Positions 8,611-16,910 of a stretch of 64,000 nt of DNA are shown here, one piece after another. The stretch is from assembly GCA_964450955.1 (NCBI GenBank), contig CAYVFI010000011.1, forward strand, positions 1 to 64,000, read 5' to 3'. This DNA comes from CAYNWT01 sp964450955 (lineage in GTDB: Bacteria; Planctomycetota; Planctomycetia; Planctomycetales; Planctomycetaceae). A program made the position numbers and the translations under genes. The notes under the pieces were generated by a model. The model searched no databases. It was not told the DNA's origin and saw only the letters and a program-made list of their open reading frames with translations. The stretch's first letter is position 1. Each line of letters opens with the position of its first letter.

Positions 8611-9609
8611 ATGCGAGAACATAACGCACAATTCAAGATCAGCCAGCCGTGCGACAGGGATAACTGTCGCGTCAGGCCGACCATGTCACTTTACGACCTG
8701 GCCGAACGATTCGATCTTGCGAAAGTCCAGCACCTGCTTGTCGAAGACGATAGCGGACAACTGCTGGGAGTCGTGGACACTAAAGATGTCGTCGCACGCT
8801 TGTCCGCCCCAAACAGAATCGAACGACAACGCTGGGCAAATACACCAATTGCATCCATCGTCTCGATCAGGCTGGATAAATTCGACGGCTCCGTTACACA
8901 CAAGTTAAACAGCCCGTCAGTCCTGAACGGTCGCGCCTTTTCGCAGAACGAGCAGTTGGTCGCGATGAACCTGGGCGACGATGTGATGATCCGCTGGAGT
9001 TCGGTGAAGAACGTCTTGCAACGGGCGCTTTTTGATTCGGTGACCGGGTTACCCAACCGAGCCGTCTTCGACAGAAGGCTGCAGGAAGAATGGGAACGAA
9101 CTCAAAGTCGCAACTCCTCGCTTGCCGTTTTGATGATTGACCTGGACCACTTCAAAAGCATTAACGACCTACACGGCCACTCCATCGGCGACCAGATCCT
9201 TAATGAAGTCGGGCAGTGTCTTTCGACGCAGCTCCGCTCATACGATCTGCTCGCGCGGTTCGGGGGCGATGAGTTCGCTGCGATTCTGACAGACTGCTAT
9301 GTGAACGACATCCACATCCCGGCAACACGGCTGCACACCGGCATCAGACAACTGGGGGAGAAGTTTAAACTGAAGATCCCACGACTCACCGTCTCGATCG
9401 GAGCAATCACCTGCCCCGGCGACCAGGACGTCTCGCCAGCAAAACTGTTGACTGCCGCCGACGATTGCATGTACGCCGCGAAGAAAGCCGGGCGAGGTTG
9501 TGCCTATACGATGGACCTCGCGTTGTCAGGTCGCAAAGCCAAACCGCGTCCCTTAAGCACGACGACAAATCAGACTTCTGCCGGTCTGCGCGTTCCCCAA
9601 ACAAGGTAA
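8611..9609 (+). CDS. CBS-GGDEF diguanylate cyclase
   Basis: 332 residues. The N-terminal 130 residues resemble a CBS-pair module (RPTMSLYDLAERFDLAKVQ, LLVEDDSGQLLGVVDTKDVV), which in other proteins binds adenine nucleotides. A GGDEF domain follows (about 140-305), starting with the DSVTGLPNRAVFDRRL motif and containing IDLDHFKSIND, RFGGDEFA and a canonical RxxD inhibitory site (RSYD) five residues before GGDEF. The protein should therefore make c-di-GMP from GTP and be product-inhibited. It lies 71 bases after the HD-GYP gene on the same strand. The CBS assignment is less certain than the GGDEF one. The C-terminal 30 residues are unstructured. Confidence 0.85.
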   Translation: MREHNAQFKISQPCDRDNCRVRPTMSLYDLAERFDLAKVQHLLVEDDSGQLLGVVDTKDVVARLSAPNRIERQRWANTPIASIVSIRLDKFDGSVTHKLNSPSVLNGRAFSQNEQLVAMNLGDDVMIRWSSVKNVLQRALFDSVTGLPNRAVFDRRLQEEWERTQSRNSSLAVLMIDLDHFKSINDLHGHSIGDQILNEVGQCLSTQLRSYDLLARFGGDEFAAILTDCYVNDIHIPATRLHTGIRQLGEKFKLKIPRLTVSIGAITCPGDQDVSPAKLLTAADDCMYAAKKAGRGCAYTMDLALSGRKAKPRPLSTTTNQTSAGLRVPQTR

Positions 9610-9735
9610 GACCAACCAAAACGGCAGCCTTTGCCGATCAGCGTTTATGAGGGGCGCCTTATTCGCAAACGGACCTTGTGGGAGATCCGGTAATCCAATC
9701 ACACTGCCGCGTTACACGGTCGTGGACTTTGTGGA

Positions 9736-10314
9736 ATGGATGCCACAGACGAAAACCTGATCGCCAAATGCCAGCGCGAGTTGCCCTATTCGACGCGTTC
9801 ATTTGAGGTACTGCTGCGCCGTCACGAAGAAGTCATCTTCAAGACATGCCAGCGATACCTCGGTGATTCAACAGACGCTGAAGACGCCGCCCAGGATGTC
9901 TTCATGCGCGTCTTTCACGGACTGAAGAAGTTCCGCGGCGAGGCAAACTTCAAGACATGGCTTTACCGTATCGTGGCCAATGTCTGCGCCACGCGCTACG
10001 CAAAGAAGAAGAAACACGAAGAGCGGATGGCCGCGTTCATGGAACACAGCGGCCGCCAGCTGCAGAAGCAGCAAACCGATACCGGGCAACGCAAAATCGG
10101 ACCCGCTCAGGAAGCGTTGGAAGAACTGGCTGATTCGGAACGCGAGATCATCGTGTTGCGGCATTCGTCAGGGTTAAGTGTCCCGGAGATCGCCGAAATT
10201 GTGGGCATCTCTCTTAGTGCGGCAAAAATGCGGCTCTCAAGAGCTGAAAAGCGCATGAAACAGGCGTATCAGGCCATCTCAGGAAAAACATCAGAAAAAG
10301 ATCCCGAGCTGTGA
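9736..10314 (+). CDS. ECF-type RNA polymerase sigma factor
   Basis: 192 residues. Region 2 is seen at about residues 20-85 (EDAAQDVFMRVFHGLKKF, FKTWLYRIVANVCATRY), and region 4 at about 130-180 (LADSEREIIVLRHSSGLSVPEIAEIVGISLSAAKMRLSRA split by its helix-turn-helix). A basic linker (KKKKHEER) separates them. There is no region 3, as expected for an ECF sigma factor. The next gene encodes a tiny single-span membrane protein, which is where an anti-sigma factor is often found, though that protein has no recognisable zinc-binding anti-sigma motif. Its regulon is unknown; the downstream MscS-like channel is a candidate target. Confidence 0.88.
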   Translation: MDATDENLIAKCQRELPYSTRSFEVLLRRHEEVIFKTCQRYLGDSTDAEDAAQDVFMRVFHGLKKFRGEANFKTWLYRIVANVCATRYAKKKKHEERMAAFMEHSGRQLQKQQTDTGQRKIGPAQEALEELADSEREIIVLRHSSGLSVPEIAEIVGISLSAAKMRLSRAEKRMKQAYQAISGKTSEKDPEL

Positions 10315-10396
10315 CGAATGGGGATGTCACCCAGGTCTAAACAAGCGAGGGGTCAATTCAACGGAGTCGGAAGCCCGCCTCAAACAGGAGTTGACC

Positions 10397-10621
10397 ATGG
10401 AATTAAACAAGACAACAGAAACCGATGATCGAGTCAGTAGAGCGATTCGGCAGGCCAAAAGAGAGGCCTGCATGGGGGATGCTCTGACGTTCGGCTTTGG
10501 ACGTGCGTGGTCTGTTTTGTTGATTGTGGGGGCGACATTTGCTGCGGTCTGTGGACGCGTGGCTCTTGGCGTCGACACGATGGCAACAGACGGCCCGGCC
10601 AAACCAGACGCCCCCAACTAG
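10397..10621 (+). CDS. Small single-span membrane protein
   Basis: 74 residues, no family recognised. A charged, soluble N-terminus (TTETDDRVSRAIRQAKREA) precedes one hydrophobic helix (about residues 38-56) and a short Pro/Asp-rich C-terminus. The ATG at 10397 is supported by CAGGAG six bases upstream. It lies between the ECF sigma gene (82 bases upstream) and the channel gene (16 bases downstream). A role as a membrane-bound partner of either one is possible but there is no motif to prove it. Confidence 0.55.
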   Translation: MELNKTTETDDRVSRAIRQAKREACMGDALTFGFGRAWSVLLIVGATFAAVCGRVALGVDTMATDGPAKPDAPN

Positions 10622-10637
10622 AGAAGGATCTCTACCG

Positions 10638-11555
10638 ATGCACTCCATCATCGCGCTTGCCCAGGAAGAACTTTCGACAAACGCTCCCAACATCGTTGCT
10701 GAAACATCAGCCACGACCAAGGGAGGAATTTTAGAGGACATCAGCCGTTCTCTGACCAACACTTTCACCGAAATGCTAACTCAGGCAGTCAACCTGATAC
10801 CGCGTTTCATTGCCATGGTGGCGATATTAATTGTCGGCCTCATCATCGCGAAAATCATGCGATGGTTGGTCACTAACATCCTAAAAAAAATTCAGTTCGA
10901 TTCAATTTGCGATAAAACCGGTCTGCATGAAGTGACCAGTAGTCTGGGATTGGCCCAGACACTCAGCAGCGTTGTTGCCCAAATGGCGTTCTACGGTGCA
11001 ATGCTGATGTTTCTGGTCGCGGCCGTTGACGTTTTGGGTATGGCTAGCGTGTCTGGAGCGATTAACACGCTCGTCGGCTACCTGCCCAACGTCATCGGAG
11101 CTCTGGTCATATTGCTTGCAGGAGTAATGGTAGGCAACTTTGCTCGCAAGATGGCCGTTGGAACGGCTGAGAGAATGGGTTTCGATTATGCACCGGCCAT
11201 CGGGTCGCTGACTTTCGGGGCGATTCTTTTCCTGGTGGGCATGGTTGCGATCAAGCAGTTGCAGATTGATATCCAACTACTGAATCGGATTATTGAAATT
11301 GGTTTGATGGCATGTGGCGGTGCTCTGGCACTGTCAGTGGGTCTCGGAACCCGAGACATCGCGAAGCATGTCATCGCAGGAGTTTATGCAAGAGATTCGT
11401 TTGAACCCGGAGCTGCCGTTCACATTGGCGAGCATAAGGGAACAGTCGAAGCAGTGAGAGCCATCAACACAACGATTACGACAGACGATGGCAAAGTTGT
11501 TTACATACCGAACTCGACGATGACCGAATTGGAGATTGTTCGTTCAGAGTCGTAG
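10638..11555 (+). CDS. MscS-like small-conductance mechanosensitive channel
   Basis: About 305 residues from the ATG at 10638, preceded by GAGAAGGA. A helix begins near residue 40 (FIAMVAILIVGLIIAKIM), followed by the conserved TM-helix repeats of this channel subfamily (SSVVAQMAFYGAMLMFLVAA, VGYLPNVIGALVILLAGVMV), a further pair of membrane segments, and a short C-terminal beta domain (FEPGAAVHIGEHKGTVEAV, YIPNSTMTELEI) like the MscS beta domain. Predicted role: release of solutes under osmotic stress. It is co-directional and tightly spaced with the small membrane gene. The usual large cytoplasmic cage is missing, as in other 'conserved TM helix' members. Confidence 0.75.
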   Translation: MHSIIALAQEELSTNAPNIVAETSATTKGGILEDISRSLTNTFTEMLTQAVNLIPRFIAMVAILIVGLIIAKIMRWLVTNILKKIQFDSICDKTGLHEVTSSLGLAQTLSSVVAQMAFYGAMLMFLVAAVDVLGMASVSGAINTLVGYLPNVIGALVILLAGVMVGNFARKMAVGTAERMGFDYAPAIGSLTFGAILFLVGMVAIKQLQIDIQLLNRIIEIGLMACGGALALSVGLGTRDIAKHVIAGVYARDSFEPGAAVHIGEHKGTVEAVRAINTTITTDDGKVVYIPNSTMTELEIVRSES

Positions 11556-11564
11556 CGAATTTGC

Positions 11565-11612
11565 GTGGTGAGCTAAGGTCATCCCTTCAGCCGGCTGCTT
11601 GAGGCTCACCAC
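11565..11612. other. Large inverted repeat after the channel gene
   Basis: GTGGTGAGC (11565-11573) pairs perfectly with GCTCACCAC (11604-11612), and the loop contains the 10-base palindrome CAGCCGGCTG (11588-11597). There is no T-tract, so it is not a standard terminator. GTGGTGAGCTAA recurs at 11789-11800, beyond the true terminator. Confidence 0.5.
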
Positions 11613-11726
11613 AAGCGTTCGCACCCCGTACCGTGGAAACCGTACTCATTCGTTATATCGGCCCGCTTAGCGAGTGTTGATTTCGGACTGCGGTTGCGGG
11701 GTGCATTTTATTTTCCCAACTCGGGG

Positions 11727-11767
11727 GAGCCGCGTTCTTGAGGCGTTCAGGACGCGGCTCTTTTTTT
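11727..11767 (+). terminator. Strong Rho-independent terminator
   Basis: GAGCCGCGTTC (11727-11737) pairs with GACGCGGCTC (11751-11760) around a short loop, directly followed by seven T residues (11761-11767). It closes the ECF sigma / membrane protein / channel group 172 bases after the channel stop. Confidence 0.88.
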
Positions 11768-11796
11768 GCGCGCTGCCCTCCCATCAATGTGGTGAG

Positions 11797-12139
11797 CTAA
11801 CTCGCGTCGTTCTCCTGGTCAGCCTTCACGGTCTTCAGGCCCAATCGGCCACCGCTGTGGATGAGCCCGCAAGTCTCGCACTCCATTCCACATTCCATCC
11901 CGCTTATTGCCCCCAACGGGCCCGCTCTGACCGCAAAATGGGCACAGCATCGTCAGCTCTCGAAGCAACATCGTCAGTCCCATGCAGGCTCCGATAAGAC
12001 CAGGCAAAACCGCAAGACATAAGGCGACGAAACGAACACTCCCGAGCACACTTTCGCTCGATGCGAAGAACGTGGCCAGGATGATGACGAATAGAACAGG
12101 AGAGACCTTGGCGACATAAAACCAGAGTCGAAATGGCAT
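11797..12139 (-). pseudogene. Frameshifted membrane protein with split zinc ribbon
   Basis: The uninterrupted frame gives a 106-residue protein with two membrane segments (VSPVLFVIILATFFA, FVALCLAVLPGLIGACMGL) and then LCPFCGQSGPVGGNKRDGMW. From about position 11890 the frame continues as poor sequence, but the neighbouring frame reads ECETCGLIHSGGRLGLKTV and stops at 11797-11799. Joined, the two give CPFC...CETC, a normal zinc ribbon at the expected spacing. This points to a one-base frameshift between 11881 and 11895, either a real mutation or an assembly error. The start is well supported: AAAGGAA lies eight bases before the ATG at 12139. Function unknown. Confidence 0.55.
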
Positions 12140-12457
12140 GAGTGTTCCTTTCGCTTCGATGCCGAAGCGTCTCGCTCGCTACGAGGGACGATGGAAGATG
12201 ATCTTCGCGGGCGAACCTGAGGCGTCTGACATCGTGTTCGGACTTCAGCAATCAGGCGATTTGGCCATGCTTCAGAAGCTTTGACCAGCTACCACAACGT
12301 CCCGCCCGTCTTCTCACCGAGATTGCCAATCATCGTCTGTGCCGATTCCTCCGATGACTTAGCCATTTCTGGTCCGCAACCGACCCCATCGTGCCGTTTG
12401 CTTAGCTATAGTCGCGACCAACGACATCAACGTACGAACGGACCACGCTGACACATC
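12140..12457. other. Intergenic region without a recognisable gene
   Basis: Spacer between the divergent frameshifted membrane gene and the NagA-like gene. It should hold both promoters, but I see no clear -35/-10 pair, repeat, hairpin or coding signature. Confidence 0.5.
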
Positions 12458-13606
12458 ATGCAGCTACACGCACGTCACTACCGAACCGGCAAACCCATTC
12501 AGATTTCTATTGTTGGCAATGTCATCGGCAGTGTCACCGATTCTGACCGACCGGCTGAAGATCTCCCATGGGTCGCACCTGCTTTTTTTGATCCGCAAAT
12601 CAACGGCTACGGCGGTACCTGGTTCAGCAACGCCGACATCACACCGCGCGCGGTTCTGGAAGCGTTGAGGCCGTGGTTTGGCTTTGGTGTGAGCCGCTTG
12701 TTCCCAACGCTCATCACAGCATCGCACGAAACCTTGAAATCCGGGTTCCTCGCAATCCGCCGCGCGTGCGACATGGAACCGTGGGCGAACGAACTTGTCG
12801 CGGGCTGCCACCTGGAAGGTCCGTTTATCTCATCCGAAGACGGCCCGCGCGGGGCGCATCCTGCGTTGCATGTGCGTGCGGCCAACTGGGACGAATTCCA
12901 GGAACTACAGGACACATCCGGCGGACGAATTCGTCTGGTGACTCTAGCGCCGGAAGTGGAAGGAGCAATCGACTTCATCAAAAAGGCTGTCGCGTCCGGA
13001 GTAGCGATCGCGATTGGCCACACTGCCGCAACGACAAATCAAATTAAAGCCGCAGTGGATGCAGGCGCGTCGATAAGCACACACCTTGGCAACGGCGCGC
13101 ATCAGGTGTTGCCGCGGCATCCCAATTATATTTGGGATCAGCTGGCGGACAGTCGGCTGATGGCCAGCGTTATCGCGGATGGGTTTCACTTGCCTGACAG
13201 CGTCCTGAAATGTGTTCTGGCCGTAAAGGGAACCAACAACGTCATGCTGACGTGCGATGCGTCGGGGCTGGCCGGTTGCGATCCAGGCAATTACGACATC
13301 AATGACGTTGGCGTTTCCGTGGCAGCCGACAAACGCATCTCACTACGCGAATCGCCCGAACTCCTGGCGGGCTCTGGCGCGTCCACGCTGGACTGTGTTC
13401 GATACCTCGCTAAATCCGGCATAGCCAGTCTGGCCGACACAATTGATATGGCCGCCCAAACGGCCGCGCGAGCCTTAGGAGTTTCCGCTTATAATCTGAA
13501 CCGTGGTCAGCGTGCGGACCTGATCGTTTTCCAGTCTTCAACCGAAGATCCAATCAGCATCGTCGTAACCATGGCGGCTGGAGCAATTCGGTACAGCAAG
13601 AATTAA
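12458..13606 (+). CDS. nagA: N-acetylglucosamine-6-phosphate deacetylase-like amidohydrolase
   Basis: 382-residue amidohydrolase. Motifs in family order are FFDPQINGYGG (about residue 45), HLEGPFIS with the metal-binding Glu (about 120), AIGHTAATTNQIKAAVDAG (about 188), STHLGNGAHQ (about 210), IADGFHLP (about 240) and the catalytic Asp in LTCDASGLAG (about 268). NagA removes acetate from GlcNAc-6-phosphate in amino-sugar catabolism and wall recycling. The family's THLFNAM is replaced by THLGNGAHQ, so a related substrate cannot be excluded. No nagB or transporter gene adjoins it. The preceding 318-base gap probably holds its promoter. Confidence 0.75.
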   Translation: MQLHARHYRTGKPIQISIVGNVIGSVTDSDRPAEDLPWVAPAFFDPQINGYGGTWFSNADITPRAVLEALRPWFGFGVSRLFPTLITASHETLKSGFLAIRRACDMEPWANELVAGCHLEGPFISSEDGPRGAHPALHVRAANWDEFQELQDTSGGRIRLVTLAPEVEGAIDFIKKAVASGVAIAIGHTAATTNQIKAAVDAGASISTHLGNGAHQVLPRHPNYIWDQLADSRLMASVIADGFHLPDSVLKCVLAVKGTNNVMLTCDASGLAGCDPGNYDINDVGVSVAADKRISLRESPELLAGSGASTLDCVRYLAKSGIASLADTIDMAAQTAARALGVSAYNLNRGQRADLIVFQSSTEDPISIVVTMAAGAIRYSKN

Positions 13607-13810
13607 ATTCTGTCGCGAGTGGCTACGCTCTTGCAGTAAGCTTGCAGAGCAACAGATGGCTGTTACGATCGCCGTCTCACGTCTCTGGGTGCAAGCCCCA
13701 TCTGCGCTGCCCAACTTTTCCAGACTTGCTCGGTGATACTCTTCCCGAGCTCGGGATTTATTCCCGAATGATTGGTGAATGGCCCACCATTTGCCAAATA
13801 TCGGAACGGA

Positions 13811-15247
13811 ATGTCCGCAGTAATTCAGGATACAATAAGTCAGCTCATCGGCACGGGGCTCGCCAAGCGCGAACAAACCGCTGACGCTATGCGTGCGCAG
13901 CCAGCCGATCTCAATGCGTTCCTGCAGATCATGGAACGCAAGCAATACCTGACGTCATACCAGTCCGGAAAAATCCGCAAGGGTTCGCTGCGTGATCTGA
14001 CACTGGGCTCGTACAAACTTCTGTACCGCAACGCCTCAGGCAGTTTCGCTCGAGTCTTCCGCGCCGAATCTATGGTCGACGGCCGCATGGTTGCGCTAAA
14101 ACTGCTGCGGCAACGCTGGACGAAGGAACCAGAGTTTGTCCGAAACTTCTACCGTGAAGCCAACGTTTGCAAGCGGTTCGACCATCTCAACATCGTTCCC
14201 ATCTACGACGTTGGCGAAGACAACGGCCGACACTATTTCACGATGGAATTTGTTGAAGGCGGTAACCTAAGAGACTTCATTCGCATCCGAAAAAAACTCG
14301 CACCCGTTGAAGGCGCTCGCTGCATGATCGATATCTGCAGTGGCCTGGACTACGCAATCGGACTTGGTGTGACGCACCGAGACCTCAAAATGAGCAACGT
14401 CCTGATGAGTAGTAAGGGCGTTGCCAAGCTGGTCGACTTCGGACTTGCCGGCGATGACAACGTCAACACGCACCTTGAAGACGACATGGACCACCGCGCG
14501 TTGGAGTACGCGTCGTTGGAGAAGGGTTCTAACGCTCCTCGTAACGACCCACGCAGTGACATCTTCTTCGCCGGAGCCATTTTGTACGAACTGGTCGCGG
14601 GGCAAGCGCCCTGGCCATCAACTCGGAATCGGGAAGAACGAAAACAATTCAGCCGGTACTTCAATGTTCGTCCACTGAACCAGGTGGATCCGACGATTCC
14701 GAAATGTGTGGTTAACGTCGTCGCTCGAATGATGGAGGCGTCCGCCGACAGCCGCTACCAAACAGCCGGCGAAGCGGTTGCCGACCTGCGTGACGCCCTT
14801 GCCGAGATGGGTGAAGCGCCGACGAAAGTTGAAGCCGGACGCCAACCTTCGGATGCCGAAATCGAAGTTGTCAAACCGACAGTTTTGTGTGTTGAAAATC
14901 GACCAAAGCACCAGGAGGTTCTCCGCGAGTACTTTAGCTCACGAGGCTACCGGCTGTTGTTGATGTCAGATTACGAACGAGCACGCAACCGGATGCAGTC
15001 AGCGGACAAGCCCGACTGCCTGGTCGTCATGGGGGCGACGGCGAATGGCGATCTGAAGGAGATCGTTCAGGACGCTCAGGAAATTGAAGGAACGACAAAG
15101 GTTCCGGCACTGATTGTCCTGAATCAAAAACGGGCCGCCGCACTGCAACAGGCTGGAATCAAGTTGAGCAAGAGTCGCTTCCTGATTCAGCCGGTCAACC
15201 TAAAGAAGCTTAGAGTCACGATCGACAAAGTCGTTAAGGGCAAGTAG
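13811..15247 (+). CDS. Ser/Thr protein kinase fused to a degenerate receiver domain
   Basis: About 478 residues. The kinase domain (about 65-340) has the VAIK-type Lys in VALKLLRQR, HRDLKMSN with the catalytic Asp, and DFGLAG. The glycine-rich loop is weak (NASGSFARV) and the usual APE is replaced by EYASLE, a common planctomycete variant. The C-terminus (about 370-478) has a receiver-like fold (PTVLCVENRPKHQEVLREYF, KVPALIVLNQ), but the position of the phosphoacceptor Asp reads CLVVMGAT, so it is unlikely to be phosphorylated in the standard way. An in-frame TTG at 13772 gives no supported start; ATG at 13811 follows AACGGA. No membrane segment, so probably cytoplasmic. Confidence 0.8.
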   Translation: MSAVIQDTISQLIGTGLAKREQTADAMRAQPADLNAFLQIMERKQYLTSYQSGKIRKGSLRDLTLGSYKLLYRNASGSFARVFRAESMVDGRMVALKLLRQRWTKEPEFVRNFYREANVCKRFDHLNIVPIYDVGEDNGRHYFTMEFVEGGNLRDFIRIRKKLAPVEGARCMIDICSGLDYAIGLGVTHRDLKMSNVLMSSKGVAKLVDFGLAGDDNVNTHLEDDMDHRALEYASLEKGSNAPRNDPRSDIFFAGAILYELVAGQAPWPSTRNREERKQFSRYFNVRPLNQVDPTIPKCVVNVVARMMEASADSRYQTAGEAVADLRDALAEMGEAPTKVEAGRQPSDAEIEVVKPTVLCVENRPKHQEVLREYFSSRGYRLLLMSDYERARNRMQSADKPDCLVVMGATANGDLKEIVQDAQEIEGTTKVPALIVLNQKRAAALQQAGIKLSKSRFLIQPVNLKKLRVTIDKVVKGK

Positions 15248-15418
15248 CCGTCGCTTGCGGCGTGAGCAGGAAACCCCGCGTTTTCGCTCTATCCACCCTC
15301 AATCTGCGTACGCCCGCCCCGGCCTGGCCGAAGTGCTTTACGAGCCGTACGCGAACGCGGTACCATAGAACGCCCCGTACCCGCTTGGGTGCACCGCCCT
15401 TCCCTTCCGGTTCCCACC

Positions 15419-16897
15419 ATGATCGAAGCGCGCTACCGCTTTCTGGCGATCGTCGTTTTGCTGGGCACTTCCTCCGCTAGCCTGGCGCAGGACAAATCCA
15501 CCGACGACGAAATCAGCTTTTACCGACAGGTCCGCCCTATCCTTCAGCGGCGGTGCTCGGGGTGCCACTCCGCGGCAAAAAAGGGTGGCGAACTTGTCCT
15601 CACATCGTATGAGGAACTCCTCAAAGGCGGCGAAGGCGGTGCGGGTTTCGTGGCTGGCAACCCAGACGACAGCGTGCTGATGCATTACATCATCGGCGAA
15701 GATCCTGAGATGCCGCGCAATGACGCTCCGTTGAGTTCCGCTCAGATCCAGACAATCTCGCGCTGGATCGAACAGGGAGCGAAAAACGACACGCCAGAAA
15801 GCGTGCGTGATAAAATCTCTGCAGAGAACCCACCCGTGTATGCGGCCGCACCAGTCGTCACGGCACTGGCCTACTCCCCCGACAGCAGACTCATCGCCAC
15901 CTCCGGCTACCGCGAGATACTCGTCCACAAAGCTGATGGAACGGGCCTGGTCAGTCGGCTCATCGGCCGATCGCAGCGAATCGAATCCATAGCGTTCTCG
16001 CCGGACGGAAAGCTAATCGGAGCCGCCTGCGGAACGCCTGCGCTGTTTGGCGAAGTCCAAATCTGGAACGTCGCTCAAAACAAACTGGTTCACTCAGTCA
16101 CACTGTCTCACGATACGCTTTTTGGCGGATCATTCTCTGACGATGGCAAACTGTTTGGCTTCGGCGTGACAGACAATTCAGCACGCGTCATCAACGTCGC
16201 CGACGGCAAAGAAATCACTCGACTCGATACGCACTCTGACTGGGTGCTGGACACGACATTCTCACTCAGGAACGACCACTTAATCTCCGTCAGTCGCGAC
16301 CGATCAACCAAGCTTACAATCGTAGAAAGCGGACAGTTTGTCGATAACGTGACCAGCATTACGCCCGACGCGTTGAAAGGCGGATTGATGGCCGTGCAAC
16401 GGCATCCGAAGAAGGAACAGTTGCTGGTCGGCGGCGCTGATGGACAACCCCGGCTGTACAAGATCTTCCGAACACGAAAGCGAGTCATCGGCGACGACTT
16501 CAACCACATTCGCGCTTACGAAAAACTGCGCGGCCGTATCTTTGACATGCAGTTTAGCAGTGATGGGAAGATGTTTGTCGTGGGTGCAAGCGATGCGACA
16601 ACCGGAGCCGCTCACATCTACGAGACCGGCGAGTTTAACGAAGCGACCATCAACAACGCGGGCGGACTGGGCGAGGTTCGAAATCAAATTAACGCTCGCT
16701 CTGCAAAGCCGGCCGTCAAACACAAGTTGCCGGGAATCACCGGCCCAGTGTTCGCCGTCGCTTTTCGGCCGGACGGAAAGCAAGTTGTTGTTGGTGGATT
16801 CGACGGCACATTGCGTTTCTATGACGTCGCGTCGGGGAAAGCCACCAAACAAATGGTCCCTGTCAAAGTTGTGCAGTCTGTTGCGAAAACCAGGTAG
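15419..16897 (+). CDS. Exported cytochrome c-like (PSCyt1) protein with WD40 repeats
   Basis: About 492 residues. The ATG at 15419 opens a signal peptide (FLAIVVLLGTSSASLAQ). A planctomycete cytochrome c motif CSGCH lies near residue 45 in RPILQRRCSGCH, with PEMPRND supplying the likely Met region. From about residue 140 the protein is made of WD40-type blades (VTALAYSPDSRLIATSG, IAFSPDGKLIGAACG, AVAFRPDGKQVVVGGFDG), enough for a beta-propeller. A GTG at 15389 would add ten residues before the signal and is rejected. The gene ends 13 bases before the DUF1549/DUF1553 gene, so the two are probably one operon. Redox role unknown. Confidence 0.82.
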   Translation: MIEARYRFLAIVVLLGTSSASLAQDKSTDDEISFYRQVRPILQRRCSGCHSAAKKGGELVLTSYEELLKGGEGGAGFVAGNPDDSVLMHYIIGEDPEMPRNDAPLSSAQIQTISRWIEQGAKNDTPESVRDKISAENPPVYAAAPVVTALAYSPDSRLIATSGYREILVHKADGTGLVSRLIGRSQRIESIAFSPDGKLIGAACGTPALFGEVQIWNVAQNKLVHSVTLSHDTLFGGSFSDDGKLFGFGVTDNSARVINVADGKEITRLDTHSDWVLDTTFSLRNDHLISVSRDRSTKLTIVESGQFVDNVTSITPDALKGGLMAVQRHPKKEQLLVGGADGQPRLYKIFRTRKRVIGDDFNHIRAYEKLRGRIFDMQFSSDGKMFVVGASDATTGAAHIYETGEFNEATINNAGGLGEVRNQINARSAKPAVKHKLPGITGPVFAVAFRPDGKQVVVGGFDGTLRFYDVASGKATKQMVPVKVVQSVAKTR

Positions 16898-16910
16898 CTG
16901 AGAGAACCAC

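Noticed and set aside
13650..13756. Inverted repeat CAGATGG/CCATCTG and palindrome CCCGAGCTCGGG before the kinase gene
   Set aside because: Could be a structured leader or operator, but neither matches a known riboswitch and no T-tract follows.
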